Below, piece by piece: positions 1-6,752 of a stretch of DNA of 15,583 bases. This DNA comes from JASJCL01 sp050291585 (GTDB lineage: Bacteria; Desulfobacterota; Desulfobacteria; Desulfobacterales; Desulfosarcinaceae). Position 1 is the first letter of the stretch, and every line of letters starts with the position of its first letter. The stretch lies in contig JBNKKA010000099.1 in assembly GCA_050291585.1 (NCBI GenBank), forward strand, positions 1 through 15,583, in the 5' to 3' direction. A program made the position numbers and the translations under genes. The notes under the pieces were generated by a model. It searched no databases and had not been told where the DNA came from. It was given only the letters and a program-made list of their open reading frames with translations.

Positions 1-734
1 TAAAGCGGAACCACGGCGGCGCTCTCAACCACCTGGCCGGCGTACATGACCACCACCCTGCTGGCCATCTGGGCCACAACCCCCAGGTCGTGGGTGATGA
101 GCAGAAGGGCGGAGCCGAGATCGTTTTTCAGGCGGTTCATGAGGGCCAGGATCTGGGCCTGGATGGTAACATCCAGGGCGGTGGTGGGCTCGTCGGCGAT
201 GATCAGCCGGGGCCGGCAGGCCATGGCCATGGCGATCATCACGCGCTGACGCATGCCCCCGGAGAGTTCGTGGGGGTAGGCGCCGAGGAGGCTTTCGGCC
301 GGGGCGATGTTGACCCGCCGCAGCCAAACAGCCGCGCGCTTAAGCGCCGTGCGCGGATTCAACTCCAAATGGGTCACGAGGGGTTCGCTCAGTTGGCGGC
401 CGATGGTGAGGACAGGGTTGAGGGCCGTCAAGGGCTCCTGAAAAATCATGGCGATTTCGCCACCGCGGATGCGGCGCAGAGGGTCCCCCTTGAGGCGACG
501 CAGGTCCAGATCGTTGAAGCGGATCCGCCCCCGCTCGATCTCCAGAGGCGGTCGGGGCAACAGGTCCAGGATGCTCAGGGCGGTAACGCTTTTGCCGCAG
601 CCACTCTCCCCCACCAGACCGACGGTCTCGCCGGCAGCCACCGTCAGGCTCAGACCGTCCACGATCCGCACCCGGTTTCCCTTGGAAACGGCGCTGACGC
701 AAAGGTCCTCTATGGCGAGCAAGGGGCGCTTCAC
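1..734 (-). CDS. Peptide-type ABC transporter ATP-binding protein (DppD/OppD family), 3' end outside window
   Basis: This is the ATPase subunit that powers the peptide-type importer encoded upstream on the same strand. The 244 residues visible contain a complete nucleotide-binding core: Walker A GESGCGKS (42-49), Q-loop Gln99 (IFQEP), ABC signature LSGGM (157-161), Walker B LIIADE (177-182) and the switch histidine in THD (His215). The Q-loop and signature context are typical of the DppD/OppD subfamily. The C-terminal part, normally about 80 more residues including an oligopeptide-transporter motif, lies beyond base 1. The start is GTG at 734, overlapping the permease stop as GTGA, which indicates translational coupling; no ATG occurs upstream of the Walker A motif in this frame. 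A second ATPase (DppF type) would be expected beyond the window edge. Substrate cannot be read from this subunit. Confidence 0.93.
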   Translation of the reverse strand, partial: MKRPLLAIEDLCVSAVSKGNRVRIVDGLSLTVAAGETVGLVGESGCGKSVTALSILDLLPRPPLEIERGRIRFNDLDLRRLKGDPLRRIRGGEIAMIFQEPLTALNPVLTIGRQLSEPLVTHLELNPRTALKRAAVWLRRVNIAPAESLLGAYPHELSGGMRQRVMIAMAMACRPRLIIADEPTTALDVTIQAQILALMNRLKNDLGSALLLITHDLGVVAQMASRVVVMYAGQVVESAAVVPL

Positions 735-1558
735 GTGTGCCGCCCCGCCGTCATCTTGGGGTCGAGGGTGTCGCGCAGCCCGTCCCCCAGAAGATTGAAC
801 CCCAACACCGCCCAGGCGATGGCCAAGCCGGGAAACATGGCCATCCAAGGCGCCATGGCCATGAAGGTCTGGGCCTCGCCCAGCATCCGTCCCCAAGAGG
901 CTTCCGGGGGCTGGGTTCCCAACCCCAGATAGCTGAGCCCTGCCTCGGCCAGAATGGCCACTGCGAACTGCACCGTGGCCTGGACCACCAGGGGGCTGAG
1001 AATGTTGGGCAGGATGTGCTCGAGGATGATCTGGCCCTCACGCATACCGGCGGCCCTTGCGGCCAGGATGAAGTCCCGTTCCCAGATAGCGGTGGCGGTG
1101 GCCCGGGTCAGGCGGGCGAAAACCGGGATATAGAAGATGCCGATGGCCAGCATGGCATTGGTCAGGGAGGGACCCCAGATGGTGGTGATGAGGATGGCGG
1201 TGAGCACCGCCGGGAAAGCGAAGAGCAAATCGGCCAGCCGCATGAGGCCCTCCGCCACCATACCGCGGTGGTAGGCCGCCGCGATCCCCATGACCACGCC
1301 TAAGCTCATGCCGATGGCCACGGCGACGAGGCCGGCCAGGATGGAGGTCACCGCCCCGTCCATAACGCGTGAAAAAAGATCACGGCCGTATTGATCCGTC
1401 CCCATGGGATGCTGCAGGGAAGGCCCCTGGAGGCGCTCCTTGGGGCTCATGGAGGTGGTGTCGTAAGGGGTCCACAGGAGGCTCAGGGCAGCCATGAGAA
1501 CCACGGTAATGGAGAGCGTAAACCCCAGCTTGAAATTGGTGTTGGCGAAGCAGCGCAT
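731..1558 (-). CDS. Peptide-type ABC transporter permease, DppC family
   Basis: Inner-membrane permease of 275 residues, one of two channel-forming subunits of the peptide/nickel-type importer. It has an N-terminal membrane helix (about 10-28), the DppC-family segment HPMGTDQYGRDLFSR (50-64), then about five further helices. The cytoplasmic EAA loop that contacts the ATPase is visible as AARAAGMREGQIILEHILPN. The C-terminus has SYLGLGTQPPEASWGRML and ends FNLLGDGLRDTLDPK, both characteristic of the family. Length is normal. The ATG at 1558 lies four bases beyond the stop of the upstream permease and has a GGAG about ten bases before it, so the genes are co-translated. It overlaps the ATPase gene by four bases. 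Confidence 0.95.
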   Translation of the reverse strand: MRCFANTNFKLGFTLSITVVLMAALSLLWTPYDTTSMSPKERLQGPSLQHPMGTDQYGRDLFSRVMDGAVTSILAGLVAVAIGMSLGVVMGIAAAYHRGMVAEGLMRLADLLFAFPAVLTAILITTIWGPSLTNAMLAIGIFYIPVFARLTRATATAIWERDFILAARAAGMREGQIILEHILPNILSPLVVQATVQFAVAILAEAGLSYLGLGTQPPEASWGRMLGEAQTFMAMAPWMAMFPGLAIAWAVLGFNLLGDGLRDTLDPKMTAGRHT

Positions 1559-1562
1559 GGTG

Positions 1563-2516
1563 TCAGCGCTCCAGCCGCATGCGCGGATCGATGAGGATGT
1601 ATGTCATGTCCACCAAATAGTTGACGCTTACCACGGCCGCCGCCATGAAGAGCACCCCGTCGCGCACCACGGGAAGATCGCGCTGGCCGATGGCTTGAAA
1701 AATCAGGCGACCCAAGCCAGGCAGGTGGTAGACGTTTTCGATGATCACGGCCCCGGCCAGGAGCTGACCCAACTGGAGGCCCATGACGGTGAGCACCGGA
1801 ATGAGGGCGTTCTTGAGGGCGTGCAGGTAGATCACCGTGCGGGGACGCAGCCCTTTGGCACGGGCCGTGCGCACATAGTCCTCGCGCAGCACCTCGAGCA
1901 TGGACGCTCGAGTCAAACGGGTAATGACGGCGGCCCGGATCACCCCCAGGGCGAGGGCCGGCAAAAAAAGGGCCTTGAGAGACCCCCAGGCGTCCACCCC
2001 CCAACCGGGGAAGCCGCCGGCGGGCAGCCAGCCCCATTGGACGGCGAAGAGCAGCATGAGGAGCAGCCCCAACCAGAACTCGGGGATGGCCAGGCCGATC
2101 TGGGTGGCGCCCATGACGAGGGTGTCGCCGGGGCGGTTCTGATGGCGGGCGGCGAAGATCCCCAGGGGGATGGCCGCAGCCACCGCCACGAGCATGGCCA
2201 TGAGGGCCAGGGGGCCCGTAATCAGCAGGGATGTGCCGATGAGACGAGTGACGGGCAGCCCATAGGTGATGGAATCACTGCCACGACCGTTCAGATGGTT
2301 GCCCATCCAGGTCAGGTATTGGGTCCAGTAAGACTGATCGAGTCCCAGTTGAGCGCGCAGATTGGCCAAAGTCTCGTCCGAAGCGTTGAGGCCCAGGATC
2401 ACCTGGGCCGGATCCCCGGGAAGCACATAGAGGACGCCGAAGACGATGAGGGAGACCAGCACCAGCAGCAGGATCAGGGAGAGGGTCTTGCTCAGTGTCA
2501 GCGCCAGCATGACCAC
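1563..2516 (-). CDS. Peptide-type ABC transporter permease, DppB family
   Basis: First permease of the importer, about 317 residues, with six predicted membrane helices. Family signs are the N-terminal helix followed by LPGDPAQVILG (family core PGDP), LGLDQSYWTQYL, the EAA loop DYVRTARAKGLRPRTVIYLHALKN, then ENVYHLPGLGRL and the terminal DPRMRLE. The longest frame starts with GTG at 2516; the ATG at 2510, with a purine-rich stretch (AGGAAGGGCAGGGG) just upstream, is an equally likely start and changes the protein by two residues. The neighbouring permease follows after four bases. A 118-base gap separates it from the substrate-binding protein gene; it contains eight-base inverted arms (GATGGTAG at 2567-2574 and CTACCATC at 2627-2634) and could tune the ratio of binding protein to membrane components. 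Confidence 0.94.
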   Translation of the reverse strand: MVMLALTLSKTLSLILLLVLVSLIVFGVLYVLPGDPAQVILGLNASDETLANLRAQLGLDQSYWTQYLTWMGNHLNGRGSDSITYGLPVTRLIGTSLLITGPLALMAMLVAVAAAIPLGIFAARHQNRPGDTLVMGATQIGLAIPEFWLGLLLMLLFAVQWGWLPAGGFPGWGVDAWGSLKALFLPALALGVIRAAVITRLTRASMLEVLREDYVRTARAKGLRPRTVIYLHALKNALIPVLTVMGLQLGQLLAGAVIIENVYHLPGLGRLIFQAIGQRDLPVVRDGVLFMAAAVVSVNYLVDMTYILIDPRMRLER

Positions 2517-2634
2517 CCCCTGCCCTTCCTGACGCTATCGCCAACCCCTCTGCGCCCAAGGACGGTGGATGGTAGCCTCAGGCCGGCAATGCGGATACGG
2601 CGCCCACGCGGGTTTCTTGGCAGATGGCCTACCA

Positions 2635-4167
2635 TCAGGGCTGGAGCCAGACCTCGCTGCAGTCCAGGGCCACCGTGGGGTAGTCGGGCCACCAGTTCAT
2701 TACGGCCGCTTTCATCACGGCCAAACTGGGGAAGGAGAACAAGAAGCCGTTGACGGCGTCAGCGGCGATGATGCGCTGGCACTCACCGAACCACTTGGCC
2801 TTGCCCGCCTCGTCCGGGGCCTTGAGGGCTTTTTCGTAGGCGGCGCGGAACGCCTCCGAATCGTATTGGAAATAGTAGTCCGGATTGGCGTAAATGCCGA
2901 TATCCCAGGCCTCCACATGGCCGATCATGGTGAGCTGGTACTCCTTCTTCTTGTAGATGCGCTCGATCCACTGGCCCCACTCGACGATCTCGATCTTGAG
3001 ACGTATGCCCACCTTGGAGAGCATGTCGGCGATCACCTCGCCGGCACGCCGGGAGTAGGAGTAGATGGCCGGCAGCTTGATGGTGGCTTCGAAACCGTCA
3101 GGAAAGCCCGCCTGGGCGAGGAGTTCTTTGGCGCGTTCCGGATTGTAAGGGAACATCCCCGTGAGATCCTGGTAGTAGGGGGTGCCCGGCGACCAGTGGG
3201 AGCCGATGGGAGTGCCGTAGCCGAACATCACCAGGTCCACCACCACCTGGCGGTCGATGGCGTAAGCCATGGCCTGGCGCACCAGCTTGTTGTCGAAGGG
3301 GGCCGCCTTGTTGTTGGTGGAAAGGATCACCTCGCCGGTGGTGGTGCCGGCGAATACCTTAAAGCGCTGGTCCTTGCCCAGGGCGAAGGCGGATTCAGGT
3401 GCGGCGATGGACCCGATCACGTCGATCTGCCCACTCTTGAGGGCCGCCAGTTGCGCGGCGGCGTCGCCGATGAACTTGAAGGTGACCTTGTCCAGAAAGG
3501 GCCGCAGGGGGTCCCAGTACCCATCGAAACGGGCCAGTTCCACCCGGTCACCGCGCACCCATTCCACAAAACGGAAGGGCCCCGTCCCCACAGGGTCGGT
3601 TTTAGCCGCAGTGCGATTCCCCTTGGGCAGCATGACGGCGTCCCCCTCGGCCAGGTGGGTCAGAAAAAGGGCGTCGGTGTCCTTGAGGTCGATGACCAAG
3701 GTGTGGGCGTCGGGAGTCTCCATGGCGGTGATACCGCGAAAATACTCGGGATGGGGGTTGACCGTCTCCTTGCACATGGCCTGATCTATATTCCAACGCG
3801 CCACTGAGGAATCAAAGGGGCTGCCATCGTGGAAGACGACGCCCTTGCGCAGCTCGAAACGATAGCGCAGTCCTGACGCTGACACCTCCCAGCCGCTGGC
3901 CAGACCGGGTACCAGGGCCCCGGTGCGGTCCACCTTGATCAGGCCTTCGAAAAGATTGGCGTACACGACCCGGTCGATGGCGGCGGCCGTATTGGCGGTG
4001 GGGTCCAACCCGGGTGGCTCCGCCGGCTGACAGACGGTCAGATGCCCCCCCTTCAAAGGGGCCATGGCCCTTGCTGTTGGGGCTAATGCACACATGACCA
4101 GACCTAGTCCAAAGAACACCAGCATCGCTCGATACATGGTCGCCAGATTTATTGTCGTCCGCATCAT
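2635..4167 (-). CDS. Extracellular solute-binding protein, family 5 (DppA/OppA type)
   Basis: Periplasmic binding component that captures the ligand and delivers it to the permeases. It has 510 residues, normal for SBP family 5. The N-terminus is a signal peptide: basic start, hydrophobic stretch MLVFFGLGLVMCALA, then a signal-peptidase-I type site after PTARA (about residue 34); no lipobox is seen. Mature-protein hallmarks are LDPTANTAAAIDRVVYANLFEGL, the GLASGWEVSASGLRYRFELR segment, KGVVFHDGSPF, DPVGTGPFRFVEW, VRQAMAYAIDR and YNPERAKELLAQAGFPDG. These define the family but not the ligand, which could be di- or oligopeptides, glutathione or nickel complexes. The ATG at 4167 has GGAG eight bases upstream. 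Two tandem CAGACATCTG palindromes lie just upstream of that site. It heads the transporter operon and follows the P1 peptidase gene on the same strand. Confidence 0.94.
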   Translation of the reverse strand: MMRTTINLATMYRAMLVFFGLGLVMCALAPTARAMAPLKGGHLTVCQPAEPPGLDPTANTAAAIDRVVYANLFEGLIKVDRTGALVPGLASGWEVSASGLRYRFELRKGVVFHDGSPFDSSVARWNIDQAMCKETVNPHPEYFRGITAMETPDAHTLVIDLKDTDALFLTHLAEGDAVMLPKGNRTAAKTDPVGTGPFRFVEWVRGDRVELARFDGYWDPLRPFLDKVTFKFIGDAAAQLAALKSGQIDVIGSIAAPESAFALGKDQRFKVFAGTTTGEVILSTNNKAAPFDNKLVRQAMAYAIDRQVVVDLVMFGYGTPIGSHWSPGTPYYQDLTGMFPYNPERAKELLAQAGFPDGFEATIKLPAIYSYSRRAGEVIADMLSKVGIRLKIEIVEWGQWIERIYKKKEYQLTMIGHVEAWDIGIYANPDYYFQYDSEAFRAAYEKALKAPDEAGKAKWFGECQRIIAADAVNGFLFSFPSLAVMKAAVMNWWPDYPTVALDCSEVWLQP

Positions 4168-4180
4168 CTTTCGGTCTCCT

Positions 4181-4216
4181 TTTCAGACATCTGATTTCAG
4201 ACATCTGCTCATGAGC
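4181..4216. promoter_or_regulatory. Tandem palindromes upstream of the binding-protein gene (candidate operator)
   Basis: A 14-base unit, TTTCAGACATCTGA on the plus strand, occurs twice in tandem (4181-4194 and 4195-4207, the second lacking the last base). Each unit holds the dyad CAGA-CA-TCTG. Directly next to it is a perfect ten-base palindrome GCTCATGAGC (4207-4216). The cluster sits 14-50 bases upstream of the binding-protein start codon, where a dimeric repressor or an mRNA structure could act. No regulator is identified; function is inferred from symmetry and position only. Confidence 0.35.
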
Positions 4217-4311
4217 GCGGCCTTCTGCCACAACGGTATAGCTCGGCTGGGTCAATTCGGTTGAAAAAATCTTCTTTAAGCTGAGTTCTGAGCCTTTGGT
4301 TCAAAGCCAAA

Positions 4312-4347
4312 AGCTGAGAGCCAATAGCTGAGAGCCAATAGCTCAGC
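4312..4347. repeat. 14-bp tandem direct repeat with terminal hairpin
   Basis: The unit AGCTGAGAGCCAAT occurs twice head to tail (4312-4325, 4326-4339) and a third copy begins (AGCT at 4340). The second copy can also fold with the following bases, GCTGAG (4328-4333) pairing with CTCAGC (4342-4347). It lies just downstream of the P1 peptidase stop (4358) on the minus strand, between that gene and the transporter. It may be a degenerate intergenic repeat or a weak transcript end; there is no clear T-run. Confidence 0.5.
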
Positions 4348-4357
4348 GCACTTCCAG

Positions 4358-5416
4358 TTAAGCAGTTTCAGCGTCATCACCCATGCTGCGCAACGGCAAG
4401 TCGGCAAAGGCGGTCAGTCCGGCCATGGAGTCGGCGGCCAGAACCCCCCGCAGAATGGCCCGCGCCAGGCAGTCGGCGGCAACATCGCCCACATCGCTGA
4501 GGGCTCGCGCCGTGGCGCCGCTGAAAAAGCCGGGGGTTTTGGGCAAGGCCTTGCGGCCGGTGGCCAGGCAGAAGATCGTGTCGCCGTCAAACATGGTGTG
4601 GGCCGGGCGGATGGCCCGCGCCAGACCGTCATGGGCCATCTGGGCCACTTTAAGGGCCTGGGTTTTGTCCAAAATGGCGTCCGTGGCGACCACTGCCAGG
4701 GTGGTGTTGCCTGCGGTTTGGGGCATCGGCGTTGGTGGCAAATCCACCCGTCTGCGGGCGAGGGCATCGATCTCGGTGCCCAGGACCATTCGGGCCTCCC
4801 ACAACCCACCGCTCTGGGGATCGACCACGGACCCGAAAGCGTTGACGGCTGCCAGGGCAGCAACACTGATTCCCCCGGGCAAAATCTGGGAGGCCCCACC
4901 TATTCCCCCCTTAAGTTCGCCGCAGCGCGCTCCCGTGCCGGCGCCCACACACCCCATGACCGAAGGTGCCTCGCTGGCCGCTTCACAGGCGATCCGCCCC
5001 CATTGGCCGGAGATGGGTGGGATAAAGTTGCGCCCCCGCCCCAGGTCAAAAAGCACCGCTGCAGGTACGATGGGAGCCACCTGACCGGCCTCCAGGGGAA
5101 ACCCCCAGCCGTGCTCGGCCAGCCAACGGACGACACCATCCGCTGCCGCCAGACCATATACACTGCCTCCGGCCAAGACGACGGCCTGGACGCGATCCAC
5201 CAAGTTCACCGGCTGGAGCAGATCTGTTTCACGGGTGCCCGGGGCGGCCCCGCGCACGTCTACGGCGCCCACGGCGCCCTCGGGACAGACCACCACCGTA
5301 ACCCCCGAGACAGCTTCGCGATCGGTGTAGTGGCCCACACGCAGTCCGGCGATGTCGGTCAAGTCGTTGCCCGGGCCAGTTTGAAAAGCGGTCTGCAAGT
5401 GGGTGGCGCCTCTCAT
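4358..5416 (-). CDS. P1 family (DmpA/BapA-type) N-terminal nucleophile aminopeptidase
   Basis: This 352-residue protein belongs to peptidase family S58 (DmpA, L-aminopeptidase/D-esterase and beta-peptidyl aminopeptidases). These enzymes are made as one chain and cut themselves in two, exposing the catalytic residue at the new N-terminus. Family landmarks are DIAGLRVGHYTD near the N-terminus, AVVLAGGSVYGLAAADGV (78-95), the glycine-rich GCVGAGTGARCGELKGGIG (155-173), NAFGSVVDP (192-200) and GNTTLAVVATDA (236-247). Aligning the last with the DmpA segment beginning GS and ending ATDA places autocleavage at Asn237-Thr238, so the nucleophile is probably Thr238 rather than Ser. No signal peptide is seen. 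AGGA lies eight bases before the ATG. The peptide importer follows on the same strand, suggesting that imported small peptides, D-amino acid amides or beta-peptides are its substrates. Confidence 0.9.
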   Translation of the reverse strand: MRGATHLQTAFQTGPGNDLTDIAGLRVGHYTDREAVSGVTVVVCPEGAVGAVDVRGAAPGTRETDLLQPVNLVDRVQAVVLAGGSVYGLAAADGVVRWLAEHGWGFPLEAGQVAPIVPAAVLFDLGRGRNFIPPISGQWGRIACEAASEAPSVMGCVGAGTGARCGELKGGIGGASQILPGGISVAALAAVNAFGSVVDPQSGGLWEARMVLGTEIDALARRRVDLPPTPMPQTAGNTTLAVVATDAILDKTQALKVAQMAHDGLARAIRPAHTMFDGDTIFCLATGRKALPKTPGFFSGATARALSDVGDVAADCLARAILRGVLAADSMAGLTAFADLPLRSMGDDAETA

Positions 5417-5513
5417 GATGAAATCCTATGGGCAGGTCATCTTGATCCGTGGTCGACTATACGAAGGCCAATCGTAATCGTTGGCTAACGCTCAGAAAAA
5501 AAGGGATGGGTGG

Positions 5514-5542
5514 TGAATAGATAATTCTCGCAGTAGTGTCAA
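5514..5542 (-). promoter_or_regulatory. Possible sigma-70 promoter for the P1 peptidase gene
   Basis: On the minus strand a perfect TTGACA (5542-5537) is followed after 17 bases by TATTCA (5519-5514), a poor -10. It would start transcription about 90 bases before the peptidase start codon. The -35 and spacing are good and the -10 is weak. The rest of the gap 5417-5627 holds no gene that I can support; near the anti-sigma stop AGCCC/GGGCT arms (5602-5606, 5625-5629) form only a weak terminator-like hairpin. Confidence 0.3.
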
Positions 5543-5627
5543 CCTGGGCATAGGACAGGGGGACTAACTGGCTTGTGGGGCGGGCGTCTTGGGTTGGTGT
5601 CAGCCCAGAGTATTGATGGATATCGGG

Positions 5628-5984
5628 CTAGACTGTTTTGGGTGTCGCCAGATCGGCGACAATCTCCTGGAGACGCTGGGAAAGGGTATCCGGCACAGGC
5701 CGCTCCTCCACCTCCCGGCAGAAGGCCACCGTCCGCTTGAGGGTTTCCATACAGGCAGTACAGCAAGGGCAGTCGGCCAGGTGGGCCTCGATGTCCTTGC
5801 AGGTGATCTCATCCAGCTCGTTGTCGATGTACTCGGACAATTTGGTGAATAGTTGGATACAGGCCGCGTGGTCATGCGTGTGGTGGCCACTTGGGTGGTG
5901 GTCACTTGGGTGGTGGTCACTTGAGTGGTGGTCACTTGAGTGGTGGTCACCCCTGGAATGGTCACTTCTGTGATGGTCACTCAT
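5628..5984 (-). CDS. Zinc-finger-type (ZAS/zf-HC2) anti-sigma factor with His-rich repeat N-terminus
   Basis: A 118-residue probable anti-sigma factor for the ECF sigma factor encoded just upstream. Residues 40-90 form the anti-sigma zinc domain: the H-x3-C-x2-C signature is His68, Cys72, Cys75 (HLADCPCC), preceded by helix SEYIDNELDEITCKDIEAHL. Cys62, Cys74 and Cys78 are additional thiols. No transmembrane helix follows, so it should be soluble, as in RsrA/ChrR-like redox or metal-sensing members. Residues 2-39 are unusual: about seven pentapeptide units of the form Ser-Asp-His-His-x, encoded by a 15-base tandem repeat, giving 16 histidines in the first 39 residues. This tail looks like a metal-binding arm for zinc, nickel, cobalt or copper. 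The ATG at 5984 overlaps the sigma gene end by eight bases, so the two are translationally coupled. Confidence 0.85.
   Translation of the reverse strand: MSDHHRSDHSRGDHHSSDHHSSDHHPSDHHPSGHHTHDHAACIQLFTKLSEYIDNELDEITCKDIEAHLADCPCCTACMETLKRTVAFCREVEERPVPDTLSQRLQEIVADLATPKTV
5883..5984. repeat. 15-bp tandem repeat inside the anti-sigma gene
   Basis: Units of 15 bases run from 5883: two near-identical copies GTGG(C/T)CACTTGGGTG (5883-5897, 5898-5912), two of GTGGTCACTTGAGTG (5913-5927, 5928-5942), then diverged copies at 5943-5957 and 5958-5972 and a partial one to 5984. On the minus strand each unit encodes a Ser-Asp-His-His-x pentapeptide, in frame, so gain or loss of units keeps the gene open. 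Copies far from the start codon are the most alike, suggesting recent expansion. Confidence 0.85.
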
Positions 5985-6585
5985 GGGTAAAATAGCCTTT
6001 CAGATCCTCTCTCAAAGACAGCCGCGCCCGATGGAGGCGGACCTTCACGTTGGCCGGAGAGAGATTCAGTATATCGGCCGTTTCCGCGGTGCTGAAGCCC
6101 TCCACATCCCTCAACACCAGCACCAGGCGGTATTTGTCGGGAAGATCGAGGATGGCGGCCTTGAGGTGCCGGGACAACTCCTCGTTGAGTACCTGGGCCA
6201 GGGGTTGGGCCGCCCACTGGGGCACTGCGTCTGGAATACTGGCTTCATCCTGGGGCAGGAACTCATCCAAGGAGAGTTCACGCTCCGGGGCATATTTGGA
6301 CTTGCGGCGCCGCTTGATGCAGGTGCTGGTGGCGATGCGGTAGAGCCAGTTGCGGAACTTGGTCTCGTGGCGGAAGTCTTTGAGGTATTTGAAGACGTTG
6401 AGGAAGGTGTCCTGAACCATGTCCTCGGCGTCGCGGCGGTCGCCGCACATTTTGAGACCGAAGTTGTAGAGCTTGACCTGGTATTTCTCCATCAGCTCCT
6501 GAAAGCGATCCACCTGGCCGGCGTTGATGGCGACAATCAGCTCATAGTCAGTGTCCTGAACCTTTTTCTTCTCCGGATTCGCCAT
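5977..6585 (-). CDS. ECF (sigma-70 family, RpoE-like) RNA polymerase sigma factor
   Basis: A 202-residue sigma factor with the two regions kept by ECF sigma factors. Region 2 spans about 20-95, with GDRRDAEDMVQDTFLNVFKY (48-67) as core helices and FRNWLYRIATSTCIKRRRK (77-95) as the -10 recognition and DNA-melting end. Region 4 spans about 133-195, with LPDKYRLVLVLRDVEGFSTA (148-167) then DILNLSPANVKVRLHRARLS (171-190), the helix-turn-helix that reads the -35 element. The acidic linker 101-120 is normal. The start at 6585 has no strong Shine-Dalgarno; GGCAGG about eleven bases upstream lies in the 3' arm of the hairpin at 6596-6613, so initiation may be regulated or coupled to the small gene upstream. 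The anti-sigma gene overlaps its 3' end by eight bases. Targets are unknown. Confidence 0.93.
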   Translation of the reverse strand: MANPEKKKVQDTDYELIVAINAGQVDRFQELMEKYQVKLYNFGLKMCGDRRDAEDMVQDTFLNVFKYLKDFRHETKFRNWLYRIATSTCIKRRRKSKYAPERELSLDEFLPQDEASIPDAVPQWAAQPLAQVLNEELSRHLKAAILDLPDKYRLVLVLRDVEGFSTAETADILNLSPANVKVRLHRARLSLREDLKGYFTHE

Positions 6586-6712
6586 CGTTTTTCTTGCCTG
6601 CCACCTGGCAGGCGTCGCTCATTCAGGTGGAGATGCCCAGCTTGGGTAAGATGAAACGTTGCAATACTACCCAGATGCCGATGATCAGTAAAAAGACCCA
6701 GCCTTCGTTCAT
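6548..6712 (-). CDS. Small single-helix membrane protein; candidate selenoprotein with in-frame UGA at codon 30
   Basis: An ATG at 6712 with AAAGAGG eight bases upstream opens a frame of 29 codons, ending at TGA 6625-6623. The peptide is a membrane helix (WVFLLIIGIWVVLQRFI, 5-21) followed by LPKLGIST. The frame continues after TGA for 24 codons (MSDACQVAGKKNDGES and on) to TGA at 6550-6548, overlapping the first twelve codons of the sigma gene. Twelve bases after the first base of UGA begins a perfect seven-base-pair hairpin with loop AGGU, resembling a bacterial SECIS element. Read through, the protein would have 54 residues with Sec30 and Cys35 just outside the helix, a plausible redox pair. 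The conservative reading is a 29-residue protein (6623-6712). The gene is real by ribosome site and composition; the selenocysteine claim is inference. I cannot name its family. Confidence 0.6.
6596..6613 (-). promoter_or_regulatory. SECIS-like hairpin downstream of in-frame UGA
   Basis: On the minus strand GCCTGCC (6613-6607) and GGCAGGC (6602-6596) pair perfectly around the tetraloop AGGT. Sixteen bases separate the UGA (6625-6623) from the loop, and G is the second loop base. Known bacterial SECIS elements have an apical loop about 16-37 bases after UGA with a G in its first two positions; E. coli fdhF has AGGUCU. Its 3' arm also contains the only Shine-Dalgarno-like GGCAGG before the sigma factor start, so a role in sigma translation is an alternative or additional function. 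Confidence 0.5.
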
Positions 6713-6752
6713 TGTGTAACCCTCTTTGTTTACGGATTTCCTAACGCTCTGT

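Noticed and set aside
1494..3807. Two long plus-strand frames (1494-2753 and 2569-3807) opposite the importer genes
   Set aside because: They lie antisense to clear permease and binding-protein genes, have low-complexity Gly/His/Gln-rich translations, and no ribosome site or family motif. They are a by-product of GC-rich codon third positions.
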